A stretch of DNA of 64,000 nt from contig NZ_JABVWW010000006.1 of NCBI RefSeq assembly GCF_013350005.1, forward strand, positions 167,590-231,589, read 5' to 3'. Below the pieces are notes generated by a model. The model ran no database searches and was not told the DNA's origin. It was given only the letters and a program-made list of their open reading frames with translations. This document shows positions 16,230 through 24,430 of the stretch, in pieces. Each line of letters opens with the position of its first letter. Position 1 is the stretch's first letter. The stretch is from Methylocystis silviterrae (GTDB lineage: Bacteria > Pseudomonadota > Alphaproteobacteria > Rhizobiales > Beijerinckiaceae). A program made the position numbers and the translations under genes.

Positions 16230-16894
16230 TTAAACATCTCCGCCGCAGTGATGACCGAGCGTGCAATTTCGATAATCTTTTTGTTTTCGCGCATGGCGGC
16301 GCCGCGCATCAATTTGTAGGCGTCTTCTTCGGACAGCTTCTTCGCCTTCATCAATATGCCTTTGGCGCGTTCGATCGTCTTGCGCTCCTCGAGATCGGAT
16401 TTGGCCTGATCGAGATCATCCTGAAGCTTCGAGAAGGCGTTGAACCGCGACACGCACAGATCGAGGATCGATTTGATGCGCTCCTTTTTCAACCCGTCGA
16501 CGATATAGGCCGAGACGCCAGCGTCGACCGAGGCTTGAATCGACGCCGTATCGCTCTGATCGACAAACATGGCGATCGGCCGACGCACGGCGCGACTGAC
16601 CTGAAACATTTGTTCAAGCGTATCGCGCGAAGGATTCTCGAGATCGATCAGGATCACGTCAGGGTCGCTGGCGTAGATGTGCTTCAGCAGATTGTGCATT
16701 TCGCTGATGCGCTCGACCTGTGTGAAGCCGGCGTCACGCAGTCCCTCCTCGAGGATCAACGAGCGAATGGGGCTTTCGTCGACAATGACGATCTTCAATT
16801 CACGGCGTCCAGTGAGCGCATGTATGGGTCGCGCCAGCGGCGGCGCATCGCTGTAAAGCTCCGCGATCCGCCCGCCGGGCCGAGACCAACGCAC
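16226..16894 (-). CDS. nasT: NasT ANTAR-domain antiterminator
   Basis: The product has an N-terminal receiver-like domain (LKIVIVDESPIRSLILEEGLRDAGF, ILIDLENPSRD) and a C-terminal ANTAR domain (ERKTIERAKGILMKAKKLSEEDAYKLMR), the RNA-binding three-helix module. It binds paired hexaloop hairpins in nascent leaders and prevents termination when nitrate frees it from NasS. The listed GTG start lies 1 bp after the preceding stop. A TTG at 16798 would give the usual ~190-residue NasT, and the 32 extra residues look unconserved, so the shorter form is likely. Two suitable RNA targets are visible in this window. Confidence 0.94.
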   Translation of the reverse strand: MRWSRPGGRIAELYSDAPPLARPIHALTGRRELKIVIVDESPIRSLILEEGLRDAGFTQVERISEMHNLLKHIYASDPDVILIDLENPSRDTLEQMFQVSRAVRRPIAMFVDQSDTASIQASVDAGVSAYIVDGLKKERIKSILDLCVSRFNAFSKLQDDLDQAKSDLEERKTIERAKGILMKAKKLSEEDAYKLMRGAAMRENKKIIEIARSVITAAEMFK

Positions 16895-16895
16895 G

Positions 16896-18149
16896 TTATA
16901 TCTTGAAGCGCAACGACATGCCCGCCTGCCAGTTCTTCATGATCTGCGGACCGTTGAGATTCTGATAGACGGGCAAACCTGCCTCGACCGCGACCGTCAC
17001 ATTGTCATAGCCGATAAATTTGCCGCTGATCGTCGCGCCGCCGAAGAGTTCGACCCGCTGCCCGCCGTAAAAGGCCGGATTTGCCGGCACGGCCGGGCCG
17101 CGGATTTCCGGATCGAAGCCGCGAATCGGGCCCTGCGTCGAACCGCTCACGCGGAAGGTAGTGGTGAGTCCGGGCGTCCAAGTGTAGCCGCCCCAGGCGT
17201 TGAATTCATGCAGATCGCCCCATCGGTAGCCCCCGGAAGGATTGGGACCGAGCGGGAAGCGCAGGCGATATTCGAGCAGGTAGTCCCAGGAATAGCCCAG
17301 TGAATTTGCGGCCAGAGGGAAGCGCCCGCGATAGCCGAGCCCCCACGACCACGGTCCCAGATAGCCCGCATAGACAATGCCAGGTAGCAAATCGAATGTG
17401 CCCGTGCCGGGCTGCATCCCATAGAACGCGCGGATGTTGCGGCGGGAACCGTCGGGCAGAAGAAAGTCCTTGAACGTGGCGGTGTAGCTGCCGGCTGGCA
17501 AGGAGATGCCGAGAGAGAGCTGGATGCGGTGGACGTCGTCCTGATAGATGCGATAGACGCCCGACAACGTGACGTCGGCAAGGCTCGTCGTTCCCGGCAA
17601 ACTTCTGCCAAGCGGCAGGATTCCGGCCGTCCCTTTCCAGGTAAGGGCGTTGAGATTTTTCTCGATCATGCCGGCCGTGAGAACCACCGCGAAATCTTTT
17701 GTGACGCCGTAGCTGAGCCCGACAATCTGGGTCGCAACCGCAATATTTTGCGGAATGATGCGCAATGTCTGCTTGGGATTGAGAAAGAACGGCACCGTCG
17801 TGACGATATATTCGTTGGAGACCGTGCGCGTTCCCATCTTGATGCCCGACAGATTGGCGAACACCGGCGTAATGGAGAAAACGAGTTTTCCGGCAGCCGG
17901 CATATCGGCGCCGAAGACCCCCATGGGCGCCGGCGGCGGCGGAGGCGGCGCGACCGGCGCGAGGGACGGCGGCGGCGCTTGAAGTTGTATCGCAGTCGCC
18001 TCGGACGACGCGTTCTTGCGGGGCGCGGCGTTCGCGTCGGTCGCGACGAGCGCGGCCGCCACGACTATCAATCTCGCGCCGCGCCATGGCGGCTGTCGGC
18101 GCATCGATCGCTGGGACTGTGCTCTCTTCATCGCGAACCTCATCTGCAT
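16896..18149 (-). CDS. Outer-membrane beta-barrel transporter-like protein in the nasTS operon
   Basis: Starting at one of the ATGs at 18149, 18143 or 18131 the protein has a basic N-terminus, a hydrophobic signal (LIVVAAALVATDANA|AP), a proline-rich linker (APPPSLAPVAPPPPPP) and then ~300 residues of alternating aromatic/hydrophobic strands ending in MSLRFKI, a typical C-terminal beta-strand of an outer-membrane barrel. It resembles the phenol_MetA_deg/transporter barrel group. The frame is open further upstream, but that part covers the leader terminator and is unlikely to be translated. It is separated by 1 bp from nasT and lies behind a NasT-type leader, so it may be a nitrate-induced channel. 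The substrate is unknown. Confidence 0.8.
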   Translation of the reverse strand: MQMRFAMKRAQSQRSMRRQPPWRGARLIVVAAALVATDANAAPRKNASSEATAIQLQAPPPSLAPVAPPPPPPAPMGVFGADMPAAGKLVFSITPVFANLSGIKMGTRTVSNEYIVTTVPFFLNPKQTLRIIPQNIAVATQIVGLSYGVTKDFAVVLTAGMIEKNLNALTWKGTAGILPLGRSLPGTTSLADVTLSGVYRIYQDDVHRIQLSLGISLPAGSYTATFKDFLLPDGSRRNIRAFYGMQPGTGTFDLLPGIVYAGYLGPWSWGLGYRGRFPLAANSLGYSWDYLLEYRLRFPLGPNPSGGYRWGDLHEFNAWGGYTWTPGLTTTFRVSGSTQGPIRGFDPEIRGPAVPANPAFYGGQRVELFGGATISGKFIGYDNVTVAVEAGLPVYQNLNGPQIMKNWQAGMSLRFKI

Positions 18150-18174
18150 CTCGCCTGCGCGCGCCCCAGAAACG

Positions 18175-18224
18175 AAAAAAGCCGCTGCCTGAACGCCTGC
18201 GAAGCAGACGTTCAGGACAGCGGC
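18175..18224 (-). terminator. Strong intrinsic terminator inside the leader
   Basis: Read on the minus strand, GCCGCUG and CCUGAACG pair with CGUUCAGG and CAGCGGC, plus an inner CUGC/GCAG stem with a UUC loop. That gives about 20 pairs, one U-G wobble and one bulge, directly followed by six U (18180-18175). It ends before the barrel gene start and so must be read through for expression. Confidence 0.92.
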
Positions 18225-18250
18225 GATGCTGGGGGGCCCTTCTGTGGACC
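18218..18250 (-). promoter_or_regulatory. ANTAR (NasT) target RNA overlapping the terminator
   Basis: First hairpin GGUCC-ACAGAA-GGGCC (18250-18235), three-base linker, second hairpin CAGC-AUCGCC-GCUG (18231-18218). Both hexaloops have A1 and G4. The 3' part of the second hairpin (18224-18218) is the same GCCGCUG that forms the base of the terminator, so the two structures exclude one another. This is the classic ANTAR antitermination layout. Confidence 0.88.
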
Positions 18251-18287
18251 GGGTGACGTCGCAAGCGACGCCCTCGCGCCAAACGGA

Positions 18288-18303
18288 TGCAATGAAGGCG
18301 CCA
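18288..18303 (-). promoter_or_regulatory. Sigma-54 promoter of the barrel-nasT-nasS operon
   Basis: TGGCGCCTTCATTGCA has TGGC and TTGCA at the exact -24/-12 spacing. A predicted start near 18277 lies 27 bases before the first ANTAR hairpin. Upstream inverted repeats at 18306-18320 (TACAGC/GCTGTA) and 18323-18343 (GCGCGA/TCGCGC) could be activator sites, though neither matches the NtrC consensus well. Confidence 0.72.
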
Positions 18304-18389
18304 CCTACAGCCAAGCTGTATGGCGCGAGTCGCCTAGTCGCGCTGAACGACAGGCTTTTGCGAGCGTTTGCGGTTACACACGCTGGCAA

Positions 18390-18825
18390 GCAAAACGGCC
18401 CCGAGGAACCATTCGCGTGGCGCGCTTTGCTTGAGAGGCGGCAGCGAACGCCGAAAAAATTCGCATTCTGCCGCCAACAGCGACAGCCGCCCGGATTTTC
18501 TTGACCGGCTGTATGATGCAGCGCCGTGGGAGGAACGGTCTATCATCGGGCCACGACGTCGACGATTTTTACATTACGGAGATCGTCAGCTCGCCGAGCT
18601 TGAAACCGAATTCGCTCGAGCCGCTCGACCATTCGAAGCTAAGATGAGCTTGCTGGACGCGACGAGTGCGTGCGGCTTCCGCAGCGCCCTCGCCCGATGA
18701 AATATCGGATGGGCCCTATAACCGCCGCCGGGCTTCCGAGTCCCGGCGCGAGGGGACCACGGCGACGCCTTCGAAGACTGAAAACGGCTAACGAGACGTC
18801 TTCAGACGTGTTTGAGATGAGTGCT
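18390..18825. other. Chromosomal stretch before the island, no gene seen
   Basis: Short frames on both strands lack ribosome binding sites and protein-like composition. This is probably the original sequence that followed the tRNA locus or the upstream flank of the nas promoter. Confidence 0.4.
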
Positions 18826-18846
18826 TGGTGCCAGGAGAGGACTCGA
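18826..18846. repeat. attL-like copy of the tRNA-Leu 3' end
   Basis: TGGTGCCAGGAGAGGACTCGA repeats the 3' end of the tRNA-Leu gene at 34367-34388 with a single C missing. Sixteen bases, CCAGGAGAGGACTCGA, are identical. This is the expected footprint of integration into a tRNA 3' end and defines the left border of the island. Confidence 0.82.
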
Positions 18847-18969
18847 TGTTATTTTTTAACCATCTGAAAATATTTATAAAAATGCATGTGACAATTTGTC
18901 CAAACCCAGGCGATACCCCCACCGATCCCCCGGGACTCGGAGACTACCCAGGTTCGAGTCCGAAACGCG

Positions 18970-18988
18970 AACCGCCCGCGCGGTTTTT
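18970..18988 (+). terminator. Terminator-like hairpin near the left island border
   Basis: AACCGC pairs with GCGGTT around a CCGC loop and runs into five T. It may shield the island from transcription coming from the left. Confidence 0.5.
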
Positions 18989-19015
18989 CGCTCTCGCTAG
19001 ATCACTTTGAATGAA

Positions 19016-19041
19016 AAAGAGCCGCTTGCAAGCGGCTCTTT
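19016..19041. terminator. Bidirectional terminator after the 87-residue gene
   Basis: AAAGAGCCGCTT and AAGCGGCTCTTT form a perfect 12-bp stem with a GC tip, A-rich on one side and T-rich on the other. It lies 25 bp beyond the stop of the minus-strand gene. Confidence 0.85.
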
Positions 19042-19065
19042 CATTGCATCGTGTCGACGTGACTC

Positions 19066-19329
19066 TTATCGCCGACGCGCGTCATGCGACGAGCGTCCGC
19101 CGTTCGATTGTCGTCGCTGCGCCGGCGCGTCGTCCTTGTCGTCGTCGGTGATCTCGCGGCACACAATCTTTCCGTCGAGCGGGAAGGCTTGCAACATGAT
19201 GTTGAAGCCGCCGCCGTCTTTGTGCGGAAAGACGAGTCCGACGTTTAGCCAAAAGTCGTCCTGGCCTTCGCGGCGAATGACTGAATAGGCGCGATGCGTC
19301 GGCTGCTTGGGTGCTTCTTTCTCCGCCAT
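19066..19329 (-). CDS. Small conserved hypothetical protein of mobile elements
   Basis: An 87-residue protein preceded by a strong ribosome binding site (GGAAGGAG). The core reads AYSVIRREGQDDFWLNVGLVFPHKDGGGFNIMLQAFPLDGKIVCRE, a pattern I recognise as common in small uncharacterised proteins carried by alphaproteobacterial plasmids and integrative elements. The C-terminal 25 residues are charged and disordered-looking (DDDKDD ... RRR). No signal peptide is seen. A single-domain beta fold is likely but the function is unknown. It is the first gene inside the left border, and a perfect terminator hairpin follows it. Confidence 0.8.
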   Translation of the reverse strand: MAEKEAPKQPTHRAYSVIRREGQDDFWLNVGLVFPHKDGGGFNIMLQAFPLDGKIVCREITDDDKDDAPAQRRQSNGGRSSHDARRR

Positions 19330-19990
19330 TGGAAACTCCTTCCGGCAAGGTTGCGATGTCCTGCGTAGGCAGGCGGCGAGGGACGCACAGCCCCGCCGCC
19401 CGCCCGCGCGGATCGCAAAATTGAGGAAGTTTCCGGAGACTGACTTTCAGGGTACGCCGCAAGAAAGAGCCGTCAAGGGTGCGCGAATTTTGTCGCTTCG
19501 GCGACCGTTTCTGAAGCGACCGGCGAAACGATTTTTGGATGCGACGAAATAGGCGCAACGTCAGCGCATTGCGTCGCTTGCTGACGGCGCATCGCCTCGA
19601 ATTCGCGCCACGAGCACCCATGCATTTCGCATGGTCTCGCCCCCGCGCTTTGGTGAGAGAAGAAAGCCAGGAGAAGGTCGGCCGACCTATATCGGCTCAT
19701 TAATCAGCTCATATATTCCGAATCAATGACCCGATTAATGTCTTCGAAAAAGCTTTCTTCGTGATTTCAGATTCTTATGGAAGTCCGTCGTCGGACAATT
19801 CAGCCAGACCCGATAGGTGTTTTCCTCCATTCGAGCCGGCGGCCGGCGAGGCACTCTTGGGATGGCTTGGGGAAAGAGAGGGGGAAATTGTGGGGGAAAC
19901 CGTTTCCCTCACTTGGCGATGACAACAATCTGATTTCTTGAGAGGTTGGCAGCGCACCTGCGCCCGACCCAATAGCCTTTTTAGCTCTTG
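19330..19990. other. Non-coding stretch with an AT-rich inverted repeat
   Basis: No convincing gene lies here. CATTAATC (19698-19705) and GATTAATG (19733-19740) form a perfect inverted repeat with 27 bases between, inside a locally A/T-rich patch. It could be an operator or an origin-type site. The rest is featureless. Confidence 0.4.
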
Positions 19991-20950
19991 TTAGAGCAGC
20001 AGCCGCCGCAGCGAACCATCGACGCCGCGCCATGCTGCGGTCAGCGGATCGGCGCTGTGAAGCGCTTCGCGCGAGGCGAAGAGGAAGAGAGAAGAACCCG
20101 CCGCCCCCGGCGGCTGGATGGATCGCAGCGCCTCGATCATCGAGCGGACGCGATTGTCGTCGCTGGCGACGAACAGCACGCGGAAATGCTTCCAGCCGAA
20201 CTTCCGCTCGAAGATGCGGGAGACATAGGCCGAAAGATAAGAGCGAAGTTTGCGCTCGATGCTGGTCTGGGAAAAATCTACTCGCGTGATCGGCATTGTG
20301 CCTCGGTCAATCTCGGTGAGGAAGTTTCGCGGCGCGCCCTTCCTCAAGTCGATGGCGAAGGCGATGTCGGGGATAAGTCCGATCTCCTGGCGCCCCCCCT
20401 GGTGCGAAACCGTGACCCGAAGCGCGAGCAGATTACCGCCAAGATCTGCTGCAAACGTTCCCGGCACGCGAGACGCTATTTCCTCGGCGCTAACGTAGTG
20501 ACAGCCGGAGCGCTCGGCCGAAAGTTGCACAGCGACTTCGAAGTCGGCGATCTCCAATTGGTGCTCGATGAACGGCCTCCCGGCTTGCAGGTTCTTTCGG
20601 CCCCAGTCGATGCGTGACAGGTTGATTATTCCACGCTCGCGCAGGAGCCTCGCTCCCCGATCGGCGAGCGCATAGACCATTGGCGCGGAGCCTTTGGTCG
20701 GATAGAAGTCGAGCTGGGCGCGAGGCCGGTCGACGTATCCCGCATGATAGAGGTGACACAGCCTATCGTTCGTGCGATCGAGCGACCGCCCCGCAAGCGC
20801 CGCGATGTGCGTCGAGCGCAGGAACCTATGTCGCGCGATGTTGCGGATGATGGCGATGTCGCCTTCAGTCACTCGAAAGGCCGGCGAATCTTCCGCTCGG
20901 CGATATCGCGGGCGGCGGGTTGTATTCGTCGCTGTTTCGCCACTGCCCAT
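19991..20950 (-). CDS. Replication-relaxation family winged-helix protein
   Basis: A 319-residue protein with an N-terminal winged helix (ITEGD-like start at VTEGDIAIIRNIARHRFLRSTHIAALAG ... LYHAGYVDRP) and a middle domain with FIEHQLEIADFEVAV, then LIPDIAFAIDL and FLTEIDRGTMP. This sequence pattern is that of the Replic_Relax family found on conjugative and integrative elements. These proteins are linked to DNA relaxation or replication of the element, although the exact activity is not well established. The -10-like TATGAT only six bases before the ATG and the lack of a ribosome binding site suggest a leaderless mRNA. The downstream stop lies ~660 bp before the next gene of the same strand. 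Confidence 0.85.
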   Translation of the reverse strand: MGSGETATNTTRRPRYRRAEDSPAFRVTEGDIAIIRNIARHRFLRSTHIAALAGRSLDRTNDRLCHLYHAGYVDRPRAQLDFYPTKGSAPMVYALADRGARLLRERGIINLSRIDWGRKNLQAGRPFIEHQLEIADFEVAVQLSAERSGCHYVSAEEIASRVPGTFAADLGGNLLALRVTVSHQGGRQEIGLIPDIAFAIDLRKGAPRNFLTEIDRGTMPITRVDFSQTSIERKLRSYLSAYVSRIFERKFGWKHFRVLFVASDDNRVRSMIEALRSIQPPGAAGSSLFLFASREALHSADPLTAAWRGVDGSLRRLLL

Positions 20951-21227
20951 GGTTTCATCATAGCAACTGCTACGGGCCTACGCCGGCTCACGCGGCGCAA
21001 CGACGTCGGGCTCTGTCTGTCGGGGTCAACCGCGCCATGTCGGGCTATGGCCGGGTAGACCGCGCATCGGCAGGCTACATTTTTTGCACGGTGCCGTTGC
21101 AAGTAGCCGTGCGAGCCAGCGACCCGCCGAGACAAAAGTAAGAAGAGCAGATACATTCGAAGAATCGCTCATACGTCAGGAAATGCCGCTCCAAGCTCGC
21201 GGCAAATATCAACGAGTCAACAATCAA

Positions 21228-22769
21228 ATGCCAACGACACTGACCGCCGACCTTCTGACGCAGCTTGCGAGTTGGGCTAAGAAAGTAAACAAGGAATTAG
21301 GAGCGTCTGGCATCTATGTCTTCGGTAGCCTCATCTATCGCAACGGGGCTCAGTTCAACTCAAGTAGCGATATAGATGTCATCGTGGTGGTGCCTCCCGG
21401 ACTCTCCAGCGCGCGTGAACGCGTCGCATGGCTAGACAGGCTTGTTCAATCGAAAAAGGAATTAGAGGCGCGATTAGTGGCGAAGCTCCAACGCACGGAT
21501 TTCGACAGTTCGATCTGTAGCGTGAACACGCCCACTATCCTAGAAGTGACCGCAGACATCCACAAAGACGGTGCCCAAGGCTTTTATGCTAACAATCAGT
21601 TTCGCGATCTGATTGCGGGCACAGAACGGCGCGGCTTGCCGGATGCAGGTACGAGACGCATCGGGGAAAGGCTAGTCGTGGAATGCCTCCGCTTCGCTCA
21701 GAAGAAGCGGAACGCTTATCTTGGAGTGAGTGCGAGCGGCAAAGAAAGTTTATCGAGTTATGATAGCAATGAGCCTGCCCCGAAAGACATTATGCGGCAC
21801 GGCGCAATGGCGCAGCAACTCGATGAGAACGCCGAAGCTGATCCAGGCGCTGAATACGATGTCCAGGTTGGATTAGATTTCCTATTCCATCAGCTTTATC
21901 AAAAGCGTCGTGATGGCGATGAATTTGTGACACTGTACCGGAATCTTTCAATACGTCGTGGGGCTCGCGGAGAGGTGAGGCCTTTGTCGTCGAAAGATCA
22001 GCTTTTCTTGGCGGAGATGATTTTTGATGCAGGCGCGGCGCATCTTGTCGCGGAACAGAGGAAAAGGGAAAGCGAACAATCGTCCCCAAACATCGTTCAC
22101 AGTACTGTATGCTTCTGGGAACGATTCGCGCAAGCGTTTCCTGGCGTTCGCGGTATCGAGTGGTTCGACGAACCCGGTGCCATTCGGGAACGTTTGGGAA
22201 TATTGCTCGCTCCCCCTCTCGTGTATGGGAGCAGCACACCGATATGGTGGTGGCGAGGAGGTAGGAATCTGCAAATCACTAAGTTCGCGGTTGACGGTGA
22301 CCACTATCTTATGGATGGCGACGAACTAAAAATAGTCAGGGTCGCAGCTGTAAACCCCGGCCCGTACAAACATTGTTTCGTATACGTCGAGGTCGATGCG
22401 CTATCGCCAATAGGCTTGTACGAACACACCGCGGAACGAATAGCTGAGGTCAAAGCCGGTAATGACGTCTTCAGTTTTTATTCGGAGGAATACGCCATCG
22501 TTGATGGCAAGCATCTTATTACACGCGCTCAATATGACGATGGCGGAGCCGTCATTGAAGGGCGCTTACAAGACACTAGAGGACGCGCAAAGCTACGCTG
22601 TCGTTACGTCACTCCCTATAATTTCATAATCGCCGCTGGAGGCGCACCGATCGGTCAAGCCTCTTACGACCAGCGACTGGAGGAAATTCTCGACCAGATG
22701 CTTAACGGTCAGGAGCTGTTACCGCAGCTATCGGAAGAAACCATGCTTCTTCGCGCCGGCCGATTTTGA
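21228..22769 (+). CDS. Nucleotidyltransferase-domain protein with unknown C-terminal domain
   Basis: From the ATG at 21228 (upstream in-frame starts at 21084 or 21183 are possible) the product has 513 residues. Residues ~28-55 carry the polymerase-beta-type nucleotidyltransferase signature: GSLIYRNG with GS at 33-34, then SSDIDVIVV with Asp48 and Asp50. A third acid may be Glu106 or Asp110 (ILEVTADIHKDG). Residues ~330-513 form a separate region with an aromatic IWWWRGGRNLQITKF patch and many acidic/beta segments. I do not recognise it. It could be a CD-NTase-like or tRNA-modifying defence enzyme, or an antitoxin-like MNT protein. The lower GC content marks it as island cargo. A divergent ~280 bp gap separates it from the replication-relaxation gene. 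Confidence 0.75.
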   Translation: MPTTLTADLLTQLASWAKKVNKELGASGIYVFGSLIYRNGAQFNSSSDIDVIVVVPPGLSSARERVAWLDRLVQSKKELEARLVAKLQRTDFDSSICSVNTPTILEVTADIHKDGAQGFYANNQFRDLIAGTERRGLPDAGTRRIGERLVVECLRFAQKKRNAYLGVSASGKESLSSYDSNEPAPKDIMRHGAMAQQLDENAEADPGAEYDVQVGLDFLFHQLYQKRRDGDEFVTLYRNLSIRRGARGEVRPLSSKDQLFLAEMIFDAGAAHLVAEQRKRESEQSSPNIVHSTVCFWERFAQAFPGVRGIEWFDEPGAIRERLGILLAPPLVYGSSTPIWWWRGGRNLQITKFAVDGDHYLMDGDELKIVRVAAVNPGPYKHCFVYVEVDALSPIGLYEHTAERIAEVKAGNDVFSFYSEEYAIVDGKHLITRAQYDDGGAVIEGRLQDTRGRAKLRCRYVTPYNFIIAAGGAPIGQASYDQRLEEILDQMLNGQELLPQLSEETMLLRAGRF

Positions 22770-22780
22770 GCAACAGTTCG

Positions 22781-24049
22781 TCATGTAGCGAGAAACTCTC
22801 TTATCTTTTCCTCCACCTCTTGCCGGTCCCGCCCGAAGCGGGCTCGGCTCGTCAAAATGAGCCGATGCACGGACGGCCGCAGCGGCCGGGGTGCAGGAAA
22901 GAGACGGAATGGGATAGGGGACGACGGCTGTCCCTCCCGCAAGAGCCGTGCCCAGGCGGAAAAGTTGCGAAGGTCGAGGAGCGCATCGTCGCCGCCGAGC
23001 CCGATCTGCTCGGCGAGAATCGGCGCGTCGGACACGCCTGTGCGGCAAGCGATGATCGAGCCGGTGTTGCCGAAGATCGCTGCGCGTAGAGGAAGGGGAA
23101 GCTGGTCGAGATATTGATGCGCCAAGATGAGGGTCAGCGCATATTTTCTCGCCTCGCTCAAAATGAGCGAAAAGCTTTCGGTGGCGAAGGATTGAAACTC
23201 GTCAGCATAAAGATGGAACACGCGCCGCTCGCTTGCCGGCGTGACGGCGCGAGAGAGCGCGGCCTGCGCGAGCGCCGTGACCAACAATGCGCCAAGAAGA
23301 TGCGCGGTGCTCTCCCCGAGCGCGCCTTTCGATAGATTGCAGATGACGATTGCCCCCTCGTCCATCAGCCGGCGCGGGGTGATCGTGCTTCTGGGCTGCG
23401 CCAACATGTTGCGCAATGAGGGCGTCATCAGCGCTTTGCCGATCTTGTTTTGGATGGGCGCAATCGCCTCGCGGCGAAAACTCTCCGTGTAGCCGGCGTA
23501 TTCATTCTGCCAATAGTGCCGCACGACTGGATCGGAGACATGACGATGCACCAGCTGCACGCGATAGGGCGTATCGATCAACATGCGGGGAAGCATCAGC
23601 AGCGTCGCGCCGGGAACGTCGAGCAAGGCGCGCACGGCGTTGGTGAGAATGTAATCGAGACGCGGCCCCCAGCTCTCCGGCCATACATGCCGGAAGGCGG
23701 AGACGATCCCGTCGGCGACGATCGGCGCAAGGTCGAGCGGCACCCGCGACAGGGGATTGAAGCCGATCGGCCGCTCACTGTCGGCGGGGTCGATATAGAC
23801 GAGATCATTTGTGCGCCAGCGCGGGATATGGTCGAGCGCTGCCAGCGCCAGATCGCCGTGCGGGTCGAGCAAAGCGACGCCTGCGCCGCGCTGAAAATCT
23901 TGGCGCAATAAATTGAGCAACAGCGTGCTCTTGCCGGTGCCGGTCTGGCCGACGAGATAGAGATGTCGGCGGCGCTCGTCTTCGTCGAGCGCGACAAGCT
24001 CGCCAGATGCGCGAGCGCCCAATATGAGTGAATATGTATGCCTATCCAT
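22781..24049 (-). CDS. TraG/TraD-like conjugation ATPase (AAA-like)
   Basis: A 422-residue ATPase with Walker A GQTGTGKST near residue 35, an LLDPHGDL motif at ~60, Walker B LYADEFQSFA at ~275 and a downstream arginine/glutamine block (LILAHQYLDQL). DPHGD, ADEFQ and the HQYLxQL segment are typical of type IV coupling-type and VirB4/TraG C-terminal ATPases that recruit or pump DNA. No N-terminal membrane helices are present, so it is a soluble short form seen on mobilisable islands. It converges with the nucleotidyltransferase gene (11 bp between stops). A partner relaxase is not visible in the island. Confidence 0.85.
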   Translation of the reverse strand: MDRHTYSLILGARASGELVALDEDERRRHLYLVGQTGTGKSTLLLNLLRQDFQRGAGVALLDPHGDLALAALDHIPRWRTNDLVYIDPADSERPIGFNPLSRVPLDLAPIVADGIVSAFRHVWPESWGPRLDYILTNAVRALLDVPGATLLMLPRMLIDTPYRVQLVHRHVSDPVVRHYWQNEYAGYTESFRREAIAPIQNKIGKALMTPSLRNMLAQPRSTITPRRLMDEGAIVICNLSKGALGESTAHLLGALLVTALAQAALSRAVTPASERRVFHLYADEFQSFATESFSLILSEARKYALTLILAHQYLDQLPLPLRAAIFGNTGSIIACRTGVSDAPILAEQIGLGGDDALLDLRNFSAWARLLREGQPSSPIPFRLFPAPRPLRPSVHRLILTSRARFGRDRQEVEEKIREFLAT

Positions 24050-24430
24050 AGCCGGAAGAGAGCCGGCGTGCCGTGCGCATCGCAGTAGGGAAGTGATGCG
24101 GGCATCGCCTTCTTCCCGGAAGGCGCGCCGGGGCTACGTGGCGTCGCAAGTCAATTGTGCGTTATGACGCGACTGCCGAGCCCCCCGCTCACTGTCGGCT
24201 CGTTTCCGGCCACGATCCAATAGGATGGTGGCCTGAGAAGATTATAGCGCCCGAATTAACTGCTGTGTTGTCTCGCGACGAAAAGCGGACGTTCAATGCC
24301 TCGAACTGTTCAAACAACAGTAGCTGCACAATGCAATCCGTTGCGACTACACTCGACGAGATGAGCAACGTATAATGCCCAAACGCTCTGGATCAGTAAT
24401 TGATTCGAGGAAGGCTGATTAATCGTAATT
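24050..24430. other. Promoter-containing gap before the STAND NTPase gene
   Basis: No gene is seen. A perfect TATAAT at 24371-24376 on the + strand may be the -10 of the following large gene. No matching -35 at 17 bases is evident, and no ribosome binding site precedes the ATG at 24431. Confidence 0.4.

Noticed and set aside
18150..18389. 80-residue N-terminal extension of the outer-membrane barrel gene
   Set aside because: It would translate through a strong intrinsic terminator and the ANTAR hairpins, and a normal signal peptide begins at the internal ATG cluster.
18950..18985. GGTTCGAGTCC resembling a tRNA T-arm
   Set aside because: No acceptor, D or anticodon arm can be folded around it; the nearby hairpin with T-run is terminator-like.
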